Part shown: positions 24,201-31,094 of the stretch, one piece after another
Layout: every line of letters starts with the position of its first letter
Position numbering within the stretch: the stretch's first letter is position 1
Assembly: GCA_016200345.1 (NCBI GenBank)
Contig: JACQEX010000059.1
Coordinates: forward strand, 1-33,363
DNA from: Nitrospinota bacterium
GTDB lineage: Bacteria > Nitrospinota_A > UBA7883 > JACRGQ01
DNA length: 33,363 nucleotides
Reading direction: 5' to 3'
The notes under the pieces: model-generated
Databases searched by the model: none
What the model was told of the DNA's origin: nothing
Seen by the model: only the letters and a program-made list of their open reading frames with translations
Program-made: the position numbers and the translations under genes

Positions 24201-24986
24201 ATGTCCCGCGCAAGGTTCGGCCAACATTTTCTGGTCGACGGCGAGATAATCCAAACAATCATTGAATCCGCCGAAATCGGCGCCGACGATATCGTCGTGG
24301 AAATCGGCCCCGGAAAAGGGGCGCTTACCTCCCATTTGGCCGGATGTTCTGGAAACCTCACGTTGTTGGAGCCGGATCGGCGACTTGCCGACGAGTTGCG
24401 GCGCGCCCATAAAAACGCGCGCGTTCTGGTGCAAAGGGGGGAGGCGATAAACTTTGCCGGGTTTCCCGCGCATGTGGTGGTCGTCAGCAATCTTCCCTAT
24501 TACGCCTCCGTGCAGATTTTTAAGCATCTCTCGGAAAACAAGGGGGCGATTTCCCGGATGGTGCTGATGTTCCAAAAAGAGGTGGCCCAGCGCATATCGG
24601 CGGGGCCGGGGGGACGGCACTACGGCTCGCTTTCGGTTTGGAGCTCGTATAACTGGGAGATGGAGCAGGTTGTCACCGTTCCGGCCAAGGCGTTTGCACC
24701 GCCCCCGAAGGTGGAGTCGGCGGCGCTCCGTTTTAGGCCGCGCCTAAAACCGCCGGTGGACGGGGACGAGCAGGAGTTGTTTAAGCTGGTTCGCTCCTCC
24801 TTCGTGCTAAAGCGGCGGACGCTTGTGAATAATTTAAAAAATATTTATCCGGCGGACGCGTTGAATGCCGCGATGGAGTCCGCCGACCTCGGCCCGAAGG
24901 CCCGCGCGGAGGAAGTTTCGCTGGAGCAGTTCGCCAAGCTCTCGCAGTTGCTCGGCTCCCCCCCGTTGGAGCGGAAAATTTTGTAA
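24201..24986 (+). CDS. ksgA: 16S rRNA (adenine1518-N6/adenine1519-N6)-dimethyltransferase
   Basis: A 261-residue RsmA/KsgA that dimethylates two adjacent adenines in helix 45 of 16S rRNA late in small-subunit assembly. Motifs: FGQHFLVD at the N-terminus, the SAM loop EIGPGKGALT (34-43), motif IV NLPYYAS (97-103) and a C-terminal domain with FVLKRRTLVNNLKN. The ATG at 24201 begins just before FGQHF, as in the family. Its last 90 bases before the final two codons (24889-24978) are duplicated at 27747-27836. Length is normal, so the enzyme looks intact, ending LERKIL. Confidence 0.95.
   Translation: MSRARFGQHFLVDGEIIQTIIESAEIGADDIVVEIGPGKGALTSHLAGCSGNLTLLEPDRRLADELRRAHKNARVLVQRGEAINFAGFPAHVVVVSNLPYYASVQIFKHLSENKGAISRMVLMFQKEVAQRISAGPGGRHYGSLSVWSSYNWEMEQVVTVPAKAFAPPPKVESAALRFRPRLKPPVDGDEQELFKLVRSSFVLKRRTLVNNLKNIYPADALNAAMESADLGPKARAEEVSLEQFAKLSQLLGSPPLERKIL
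24889..24978 (+). repeat. 90-bp direct repeat, upstream copy (inside ksgA 3' end)
   Basis: These bases, from TCGGCCCGAAGG to GAGCGGAAAA, recur at 27747-27836 with a single difference (CAGTTG against CAATTG). They encode the last roughly 30 residues of KsgA. The repeat may be an attachment-site-like duplication or the scar of a local duplication. Confidence 0.95.
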
Positions 24987-25030
24987 TTGGAATAAAGCAA
25001 GAATGATTGACAAAAAATGCGAGGAACCAG

Positions 25031-25171
25031 TCAACCCGCCAATGCGGGCATTTCTTCCCAAATTTTATTTTCCAAAACCCTACCAGCTTTCTTTTTAAAT
25101 ACGCCACCCCACTGCTTGAAGAAAAAAGGCACGTCCTTTTGCAAACACTGGTTTTTTATTTCTAGGGGTAC
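25031..25171 (-). pseudogene. Gp37/Gp68-type (DUF5131) C-terminal fragment
   Basis: Read on the minus strand, 46 codons from the palindrome edge to a TGA encode [20 protein letters not shown] and then [17 protein letters not shown]. This matches the C-terminal end of the phage Gp37/Gp68-like DUF5131 family (IRDQC...[10 protein letters not shown]...GRxLDGxxWxEMP). The large N-terminal part with its three-cysteine motif is gone: the reading frame upstream is palindrome sequence. These proteins are usually encoded next to TcmP, a fragment of which lies at 27311-27643 on the same strand. Confidence 0.72.
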
Positions 25172-25242
25172 GGGGTCAGACCTTGACATTTGACAAACTT
25201 TCAAAAAACATACATGAATGTCAAATGTCAAGGTGTGACCCC
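25172..25242. repeat. GGGGTCAGACC palindromic element, copy 2
   Basis: Arms at 25172-25195 and 25219-25242 pair with one mismatch (GTGTGACC instead of GTCTGACC) around a 23-base loop. The loop, the flanking GGGGTAC on the left and ATTCTGCC on the right are shared almost exactly with copy 3 at 27649, so copies 2 and 3 are recent relatives. The left edge abuts the DUF5131 fragment. Confidence 0.85.
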
Positions 25243-25254
25243 ATTCTGCCTTTT

Positions 25255-25333
25255 GATTTGACTATTTTTACCGGAGCGCATATCATTTCGTCATGGCAAA
25301 GGGGTCAAGCAGGGGTCATATGGGAAATGTCGG
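25255..25333 (+). promoter_or_regulatory. Duplicated promoter segment A
   Basis: TTGACT (25258-25263), a 17-base spacer and TATCAT (25281-25286) form a good sigma-70-type promoter. About 79 bases around it recur at 26813-26892. Downstream of the -10 box are two GGGGTCA motifs, the same terminus as the palindromic elements. The first gene downstream starts at 25452, leaving a leader of about 160 bases. Confidence 0.65.
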
Positions 25334-25451
25334 TTAATATATTTTTAGGTTCTGGGCTACGGTAATTGCAATCCACTTATACGGAGGTATCGAAATCAGG
25401 AGAATGTCATCTAGGAAATATTGGCTTACATGGCTTAAAAAGGGAGAGTAA
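25334..25451. other. Leader region before the first exported-protein gene
   Basis: AT-rich, no coding frame recognised. AGGGAGAG at about 25441-25448, just before the ATG at 25452, serves as ribosome-binding site. Confidence 0.45.
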
Positions 25452-25862
25452 ATGAAAAACTATCTTTTACCTTTAGCCTTAATATCCGCGTTTGTAATGT
25501 CCGCATACGGCGGTTCTAATTCTCCGGCGTTGTTCGGCCAAACAGAAAATTTGACAATTGGCACGCCTACGCTCACGACTACAAGGCAAAATGTCCTCAA
25601 TATTGCCTCAAACAAAACATTCGGCGGAGTCCCGTTCTGCTTTCTTATTAACCGCGTGGCGGCTGCCGGTATGCTACGGGACTATTCCGACAAGCAGATT
25701 GAAAATGGTCTCTGCATGACCTCGATAGAGGTAGTTTGGGCCATCGGCACCGACGACTCGTTCAAGGAGGACGTGTGCGGGCAGGCGGCTCAATATATGA
25801 TGATAGAATTCAATAAACGGTTCCCAGGCCGGTCACCAAATGAAGTAATCGGCAAGTGCTGA
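25452..25862 (+). CDS. Small exported cysteine-containing protein, unknown family
   Basis: A 136-residue protein with a probable signal peptide (MKNYLLPLALISAFVMSAYG) and a mature part holding four cysteines (C63, C88, C109 and the last residue C136), which could form two disulfides in the periplasm. The central region (FGGVPFCFLINRVAAAGMLR; DYSDKQIENGLCMTSIEVVW) looks globular and mostly helical. I do not recognise the family. It lies in the AT-richer zone between the two ksgA-end repeats, behind duplicated promoter segment A, and its composition differs from the housekeeping genes, suggesting horizontal origin. Confidence 0.65.
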   Translation: MKNYLLPLALISAFVMSAYGGSNSPALFGQTENLTIGTPTLTTTRQNVLNIASNKTFGGVPFCFLINRVAAAGMLRDYSDKQIENGLCMTSIEVVWAIGTDDSFKEDVCGQAAQYMMIEFNKRFPGRSPNEVIGKC

Positions 25863-25999
25863 GCCTGCGATTTAACAGCTGAACTGTGGTTTTTTATACA
25901 TCATTGGGACTTCTTTTGAATGCGTAATAGTCGTGCAACACATAAGAAATAATAAGAGCCGATTGGGTCGGTTGCTGTAAGACAATTAAAGAGGATATT

Positions 26000-26626
26000 A
26001 TGAAAACGATATTTATCTTTTTAATCATTCTTTTATCCCCTGCGTTTGCATGGGCTGGTGACATAGGAATACAAGCTGGGACAACTATTGTCGGTCACGA
26101 ATATAACGAGGTCCTAAACCGTTACATCGAACGAAAAATAACTATCTGGGGCTTTTCAGACAATACATTCTCAATAAATGGGGGAACCACATTTGGAGAT
26201 GCCGACGTATATTTCCCCAACGAAAAAAAGACTTTGGAAAAATTGGTTTGGGTAATGGATAAATCGTTGGAGTGGTCTGATATAGCAATTAAGAACAATG
26301 CGTCAGCCTCCAAACTGTTTGGCTGTTTTTTGGGCGAGGAAGGATTTAAGGCCACATCATGTCCATCTGACAAGCTACTTGCTGCGGTGAATCACAGTGG
26401 ACGCATAATATTCAGCTTTAAATCTTCCGTGATAGGAGGAAAGGCGATACCAGAATTGAAGGCTAATTTTTTCAGTTATGCTATAGGCTCACTCCCCGAC
26501 CGCGAGGCCGCTATTTTAATTCCTTATGAAGAGATTAAAAAATTGAAAATCGCCGTCCAAAATATAGGCGAAGCGATAAAATGGGCCAAAGAACGTGCAA
26601 AAAAGGAAAAAGAGTTGTTCAAATAA
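26000..26626 (+). CDS. Exported protein of unknown family
   Basis: A 208-residue protein with a clear signal peptide (MKTIFIFLIILLSPAFAWAG, cut probably after A19). The mature part starts with strand-like sequence (DIGIQAGTTIVGHEYNEVL), has two close cysteines (C109, C121) and ends with a highly charged helix (IKWAKERAKKEKELFK). No family is recognised. GAGGATATT before the ATG gives a ribosome-binding site. It follows the 25452 gene after 137 bases with no evident promoter of its own, so both may be read from promoter segment A. AT-rich codon use supports foreign origin. Confidence 0.65.
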   Translation: MKTIFIFLIILLSPAFAWAGDIGIQAGTTIVGHEYNEVLNRYIERKITIWGFSDNTFSINGGTTFGDADVYFPNEKKTLEKLVWVMDKSLEWSDIAIKNNASASKLFGCFLGEEGFKATSCPSDKLLAAVNHSGRIIFSFKSSVIGGKAIPELKANFFSYAIGSLPDREAAILIPYEEIKKLKIAVQNIGEAIKWAKERAKKEKELFK

Positions 26627-26812
26627 ACTGCACGAAGTCATTTGCCGAATATCGGTTTATATATTTTTTTATTAAAAGCCCCTAGAAAGGGCCGGGGTTG
26701 CTACGCTCCACCATTAAAGGCAAATATGGGCACTGGGTGGAAGAGATAGTTTTCTGAACCCCAGCGTCTTCCTCATTTCAAAAATCTGCTACCGTCCCGT
26801 GACGGGCGGCGT
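26627..26812. other. Intergenic region before promoter segment B
   Basis: No gene is recognised. Two hairpins are visible: GCCC-ctagaaa-GGGC (near 26679) after a T-rich run, and CCCGT-g-ACGGG (near 26796). Neither is followed by a proper T-tract on the plus strand, so terminator function is unproven. Confidence 0.4.
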
Positions 26813-26892
26813 GATTTGACTATTTTTACCGGAACGTGTATCCTTATCTTCATGGCAAAGGGGTCAAGCAGGGGTCATATGGGAAATGTCGG
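26813..26892 (+). promoter_or_regulatory. Duplicated promoter segment B
   Basis: TTGACT (26816-26821), a 17-base spacer and TATCCT (26839-26844). The segment repeats segment A (25255-25333) almost base for base apart from the -10 region and one extra base. It carries the same pair of GGGGTCA motifs. It is positioned to drive the gene at 26935. Confidence 0.6.
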
Positions 26893-26934
26893 CTTATAAA
26901 ACTAGGCTCTAATGCTGGGAGAGGAAACAAGCCT

Positions 26935-27246
26935 ATGAAAAAACTTCTGACAGTTTTTGGCCTGATTGCGATTTTGTTCCTACTCTCCACACAGGTTACG
27001 ATTTTTGTAATTCCTCCTATCGGAATACTTCCGGAAGGGAAAACCCTCGTAATTTCACGGTTAAACAAGACAAATTTTATTGATAGTGCAGATTCTATGT
27101 GTGAACGATTACAAGGAAACGTGAATTTGTTGTGTCGGGCCATGTCTATGGGAACTGTAGTAAAAATTGCAAAAGTTTATGCAAGGCTTCCCTATAGTGA
27201 GTGGCTATACCTTATTTCGACAGGGGGGAAGAAGTATGATAAATAG
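26935..27246 (+). CDS. Small membrane-anchored or exported protein, unknown family
   Basis: A 103-residue protein with an N-terminal hydrophobic segment (residues 4-28), acting either as a signal peptide or an anchor, then a small domain with two cysteines (C56, C67) in SADSMCERLQGNVNLLCRAM. The cysteine spacing could allow an intramolecular disulfide. No family is recognised. The ATG at 26935 follows GGGAGAGG at a workable distance; the frame is open further upstream but only through the promoter segment. It is the third exported-protein gene in the repeat-bounded zone and has its own copy of the promoter segment. Confidence 0.6.
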   Translation: MKKLLTVFGLIAILFLLSTQVTIFVIPPIGILPEGKTLVISRLNKTNFIDSADSMCERLQGNVNLLCRAMSMGTVVKIAKVYARLPYSEWLYLISTGGKKYDK

Positions 27247-27270
27247 GTGGAAAGTATAAAAAACAGTGTT

Positions 27271-27321
27271 GGGGTCATGTTGGTGTTGGGGTCATGTTTG
27301 ACTCACTGACTTATTTTGACG
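27271..27321. repeat. Half-element related to the palindrome at 16905
   Basis: GGGGTCATGTT occurs twice (27271 and 27288). The second is followed by TGACTCACTGACTTATTTTG, which tracks the left arm at 16905 with only a few differences. No matching right arm is found, so this is a single-sided remnant. It supplies the stop codon that ends the TcmP fragment. Confidence 0.6.
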
Positions 27322-27643
27322 CATGATCTGCACATGGCAAGGAAACCATAAAGGCAAACAAGGGTGATGGAGGTGAAAAAGGGTTGCTTTTTCGTTTTTC
27401 CAGTTCAGACAAGCCGTCAACAAAAGAAGTGTTAAAAAAATATGAGTTAATTTTAGGGCCGGTTTGCACTGAAGCAAGTTTCTCCTTAAGGTGGGTAAAG
27501 ATATCGGTATTCTGTTCGATAAAAACGCATTGAACGTTTCCCGCCTGCCATTGGTTTCCTAGCCTGGCAATTGTTTTGTCCGCAGAAGTAACTGCGGCAA
27601 CAGGGGAGCCTGACGGAAAATTAGTGTATTCGCCGGGGCCTGG
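27311..27643 (-). pseudogene. TcmP (three-Cys-motif partner protein) internal fragment
   Basis: On the minus strand a 110-codon open frame starts at the palindrome edge with GPGEYTNFPSGSPVAAV, then NVQCVFIEQNTDIFTHLKEK, then LSELEKRKSN and PSPLFAFM. This follows the TcmP pattern: (FAGPGEYxxGxxGSPxxAL, FxFIExxxxxFxxLxxxL, then a strand ending FxFxDPFG). The N-terminal region and everything after the PLFAF strand are missing. Both breaks coincide with palindrome-family sequence (27649 and 27288-27320). TcmP proteins are encoded next to Gp37/Gp68-type proteins, the other remnant on this strand. Confidence 0.7.
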
Positions 27644-27648
27644 GGTAC

Positions 27649-27719
27649 GGGGTCAGACCTTGACATTTGACACACTTTCAAAAAACATACATGAATGTCA
27701 AATGTCAAGGTCTGACCCC
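27649..27719. repeat. GGGGTCAGACC palindromic element, copy 3
   Basis: Perfect 24-base arms at 27649-27672 and 27696-27719 around a 23-base loop nearly identical to that of copy 2. Its right terminus is tandemly repeated: CTGACCCCATTCT at 27712-27724 and again at 27725-27737. The left edge abuts the TcmP fragment; the right edge is 9 bases from the second copy of the ksgA end. Confidence 0.88.
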
Positions 27720-27746
27720 ATTCTCTGACCCCATTCTGCCTCGGGA

Positions 27747-27836
27747 TCGGCCCGAAGGCCCGCGCGGAGGAAGTTTCGCTGGAGCAGTTCGCCAAGCTCT
27801 CGCAATTGCTCGGCTCCCCCCCGTTGGAGCGGAAAA
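27747..27836 (+). repeat. 90-bp direct repeat, downstream copy (ksgA 3'-end pseudogene fragment)
   Basis: It matches 24889-24978 at 89 of 90 positions. In the ksgA frame it continues past LERK into a Lys/Pro-rich tail instead of stopping. That frame ends at a TGA (27941-27943) that overlaps the start region of the following HTH gene. It could therefore be the original 3' end of ksgA rather than the copy. Confidence 0.92.
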
Positions 27837-27942
27837 CAGTTAATCGGCAAAAATCGCCAAAGACGCCAAAAGCGCAAAAAAGGCCAATAAGGCCAAAAGC
27901 GCAAAAGCCCTCCGCCCTCTTCCGTTGTATAAAAGGGGCATG

Positions 27943-28353
27943 ATGACAAACAGAATTCAGAATACAGAAGTCAGGATACAGAACGGGAGCGAGGGCAGGC
28001 CTGAGACGCTTGCGTTGCCTTCCGCCTCGGAATTAAGGATTCAACAATTTGAGCAGATCCAAATGGCGAGTTCCTATTTGATGAAAAGGGCGAAAAGGGG
28101 GAGTGTGCGCGCGGTCAGGATGCTTTTGAATTGCGGCAAGCACGCTTTTAGCCTGCTTGAGGCCGAGGAGGGGACGGAATGGCTGGCGCCTGGAAAGTGC
28201 GCCGACATGATTGGCGTGTCGGTCAGGACAATCCAAAGGGCCGTGGAGTCCGGGGCGTTGTGCGTCTCCCGAACGTCCGGGGGCCACAGTCGTATTCAGA
28301 AAAAGGATTTTGAAAAGTGGCGAACCGTTCAAAAACCCCCCGAAAATGACTGA
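27943..28353 (+). CDS. Excisionase-like helix-turn-helix protein
   Basis: A 136-residue protein. The C-terminal 55 residues are an excisionase/MerR-like winged HTH: WLAPGKCADMIGVSVRTIQR, then AVESGALCVSRTSGGHSRIQ and KKDFEKW. The N-terminal 75 residues are polar, then helical, with no known motif. Such domains serve as recombination directionality factors or as small repressors. The ATG at 27943 has AGGGG four bases upstream; ATG 27940 and TTG 27925 are alternatives. It follows the downstream copy of the ksgA end directly, and no integrase gene is in the window. Plasmid or phage regulator is an alternative. Confidence 0.7.
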   Translation: MTNRIQNTEVRIQNGSEGRPETLALPSASELRIQQFEQIQMASSYLMKRAKRGSVRAVRMLLNCGKHAFSLLEAEEGTEWLAPGKCADMIGVSVRTIQRAVESGALCVSRTSGGHSRIQKKDFEKWRTVQKPPEND

Positions 28354-28532
28354 AATCGCGACAAACGCGACAGATTTGACGTTAAGGACGGCGCGCCGGA
28401 ATCAACGCGGGGTTGTTGCATGAAGATTTATTTAAGCAAAGATTTGTGGATTGCGCCGGGGGCTTTGGTGGGATAGACTTTTGGGGAACCTGCAATAGTT
28501 GCCGGTAACGTAATTTTTGAGAGGAAACAAAT

Positions 28533-31094
28533 ATGCCTAATTACCGCAGGTTTATAATTAAACCTTCGTTGCCAGAAAAGCTTAAACCGCTAAGCGACAT
28601 CTCCTACAACCTGTGGTGGACTTGGCACCCGGACGCGGTGAACCTTCTTCGCAGAATAGACCCCGATTTATGGGAAAAACTGTACCACACGCCCACAAAA
28701 GTGCTTGGCTCAATCTCGCAGGAACGCCTGAGGGATTTGGAATACGACGACGGTTTCATAACGCACATGGAGCACGTCGCCGGGGAGCTGAAAGAGTACA
28801 TGAATGAAAGCACGTGGTTCGAGGAGTTTTCGGTCGAAAGCTGGAAAAAAGAAAACCACATCGCCTACTTCTCGTTTGAGTTCGGGTTGGACGAGTGCCT
28901 GCAAATATATTCCGGCGGCCTCGGCGTGCTTGCGGGCGACCACTTAAAGTCGGCCAGCGACCTTGGCATACCCATCGTGGCGGTGGGCCTTGCCTATTCG
29001 CACGGATATTTCATGCAGTACCTCAACAGGGACGGCTGGCAGATGGAACAACTGCCCGAGAACGACTTTTACCTCCTTCCGCAAAAACGCGCCAAGGCGG
29101 CGGACGGCTCGATAATTAAAATCGAGGTTCCTTTTCCCGGCAGAAAAGTCACCGCCCAGCTCTGGCGCGCCCAGGTCGGTCGCGTTCCGCTCTATCTTCT
29201 GGACACGAACATAGCGGATAACTCCCCGGAGGACAGGGCGATAACGTCGCAACTTTACGGCGGCGACATAGAGATGAGGATAAAGCAGGAGATTCTGCTC
29301 GGCATCGGCGGCGTTCGCGCCTTGGAAAAGCTTGGGATAAACGTGTCGGTCCACCACATGAACGAGGGGCACGCGGCCTTCGCGAGCATCGAGCGCATGT
29401 TGCAGTGCATGAGGAAGTTCGGGTTCACCTATCCCGAGGCCCGGGAGGCGATAGTCTCGTCCACGGTTTTCACCACGCACACGCCGGTTCCGGCGGGCAA
29501 CGACAGGTTCGAGCGCTGGATGCTGGAAAAATACATGACGCCGGTTCTGGAAGGGAGCGAGATACATTCCGCCGAGGTTTTGGCCATGGGAAGGGAAAAC
29601 CCGGCCAACGACAAGGAGCTTTTCTGCATGACCGTTCTGGCCCTGCGTTTGTCGGCGGCAAGCAACGGCGTATCCAAACTGCACAGCGTGGTTTCGCGCA
29701 AGATGTGGCGGAACATCTGGCCCGACGTGCCGCTTAGCTCGGTGCCGATCAAGTCCGTCACGAACGGAATCCACATCAGGTCGTGGATTTCCGAGGAAAT
29801 GCGAAACCTGTTCGACAGGTATCTGGGGGAATCGTGGATTAGCAAGCCGGGCGAGGACGCCACTTGGAAGCGCATAGTGAAGATTCCCGATTCCGAATTG
29901 TGGCGCACGCACGAAAGGCGAAGGGAGCGGCTCGTCGGCTTCGTCCGCAAGAGGCTGGTGGAGCAGTTGCGCCGAAAGGGCGGCTCCGAGTCCGAAATAA
30001 TCGAGGCGCAGGGGGCGCTGGATCCGGAGGCGCTGACCATCGGGTTCGCCCGCAGGTTCGCCACGTACAAACGAGGAAGCCTTATTTTTCACGACGAGGA
30101 GAGGCTGGCAAAAATTCTCAACAACAAAGAGAGGCCGGTGCAGATTATTTTCGCGGGCGCGTCCCACCCGCGCGACATGGACGGAAAGGACATAATCAAG
30201 CAAATCATCCACGTCGCCGCCAAGGAGCAGTTTAGGAGAAAGATAGTTTTTGTCGAGGGGTACGACATAGACGTGGCGCGCCACCTTGTGCAGGGTTGCG
30301 ACATCTGGCTGAACAATCCGCGCAGGCCGATGGAGGCCAGCGGAACAAGCGGGATGAAGGCCTCGGCCAACGGAGCGTTGAACCTTTCCATATTGGACGG
30401 ATGGTGGGACGAGGGGTACACGCCGGACGTCGGCTGGGCCATCGGCGCGGGCGAGGAATACGAGGATCAGGCGACGCAGGACTCGGTGGAAAGCCGGGCC
30501 TTGTACGACATTCTGGAGCGGGACGCAATTCCGTTGTACTACGAAAAAGGGTCGGACGGACTGCCCCGCGGGTGGGTTTCAAAGATGAAGTCCAGCCTCA
30601 CGAAGCTGAACGCGCAGTTCAACACCAACCGGATGTTGCGCGAATACACGGAAAAATTCTACCTTCCGCTCGGATTGCGCTGGCAAAACTATGTGGAGGG
30701 GGATCCCGCCATAATCAAGGGTTTTGCGAAATGGAAGCAGGGCCTGGAGGCGGAGTGGAAAAACATAAAGCTCGTCGAGGTTTCCGACGGCGTGGTGGAC
30801 GTGTTCAAGGTCGGCGAGATGAAGCAGGTTTCCGCCATGGTTTCGCTCGGCAAAATTAAGCCGACCGACGTCGTGGTGGAGTGCTACTACGGGCCGATGG
30901 ACCACGTGGGGGACATCAAGGACGGCGAGACGGCCATTTTGGAGTTCGAGGGGATAGCGAAGGACGGCCTTTGCAAATTCTCCGGAAACATTCCGTGCGA
31001 CAACGCTGGTCTTTTCGGGTTTGCGGTGAGGATCTTGCCGAACCACGAGAATTTGTTGCACAAGTGGCTCCCCGGCCTGATAACCTGGGGTTAA
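28533..31094 (+). CDS. glgP: Alpha-glucan (glycogen/maltodextrin) phosphorylase
   Basis: An 853-residue phosphorylase of the shorter bacterial/archaeal alpha-glucan phosphorylase family (TIGR02094 type), with the N-terminal DUF3417 domain (LSDISYNLWWTWHPDAVNLL). It releases glucose-1-phosphate from alpha-1,4-glucans. Substrate and cofactor motifs: YFSFEFGLDECLQIYSGGLG, VHHMNEGHAAF, TTHTPVPAGNDRF and, at the pyridoxal phosphate site, GTSGMKASANG with K609 the Schiff-base lysine. GAGAGG precedes the ATG at a normal distance. The gene stands alone; no glycogen synthase is near. Its 3' end runs directly into the TTTCGTG inverted repeat. Confidence 0.95.
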   Translation: MPNYRRFIIKPSLPEKLKPLSDISYNLWWTWHPDAVNLLRRIDPDLWEKLYHTPTKVLGSISQERLRDLEYDDGFITHMEHVAGELKEYMNESTWFEEFSVESWKKENHIAYFSFEFGLDECLQIYSGGLGVLAGDHLKSASDLGIPIVAVGLAYSHGYFMQYLNRDGWQMEQLPENDFYLLPQKRAKAADGSIIKIEVPFPGRKVTAQLWRAQVGRVPLYLLDTNIADNSPEDRAITSQLYGGDIEMRIKQEILLGIGGVRALEKLGINVSVHHMNEGHAAFASIERMLQCMRKFGFTYPEAREAIVSSTVFTTHTPVPAGNDRFERWMLEKYMTPVLEGSEIHSAEVLAMGRENPANDKELFCMTVLALRLSAASNGVSKLHSVVSRKMWRNIWPDVPLSSVPIKSVTNGIHIRSWISEEMRNLFDRYLGESWISKPGEDATWKRIVKIPDSELWRTHERRRERLVGFVRKRLVEQLRRKGGSESEIIEAQGALDPEALTIGFARRFATYKRGSLIFHDEERLAKILNNKERPVQIIFAGASHPRDMDGKDIIKQIIHVAAKEQFRRKIVFVEGYDIDVARHLVQGCDIWLNNPRRPMEASGTSGMKASANGALNLSILDGWWDEGYTPDVGWAIGAGEEYEDQATQDSVESRALYDILERDAIPLYYEKGSDGLPRGWVSKMKSSLTKLNAQFNTNRMLREYTEKFYLPLGLRWQNYVEGDPAIIKGFAKWKQGLEAEWKNIKLVEVSDGVVDVFKVGEMKQVSAMVSLGKIKPTDVVVECYYGPMDHVGDIKDGETAILEFEGIAKDGLCKFSGNIPCDNAGLFGFAVRILPNHENLLHKWLPGLITWG

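Noticed and set aside
13201-27719. GGGGTCA palindromes as a CRISPR array
   Set aside because: Copies are kilobases apart, are themselves palindromes, have no regularly spaced unique spacers and no cas genes nearby.
24987-27746. The repeat-bounded zone as an intact integrative element
   Set aside because: No integrase or transposase frame is present between the repeats, so it can only be called a remnant or a non-autonomous insertion.
28944-30284. 446-codon minus-strand open frame inside glgP
   Set aside because: Antisense to a clearly conserved phosphorylase; GC-rich codon bias keeps that frame open without protein-like motifs.
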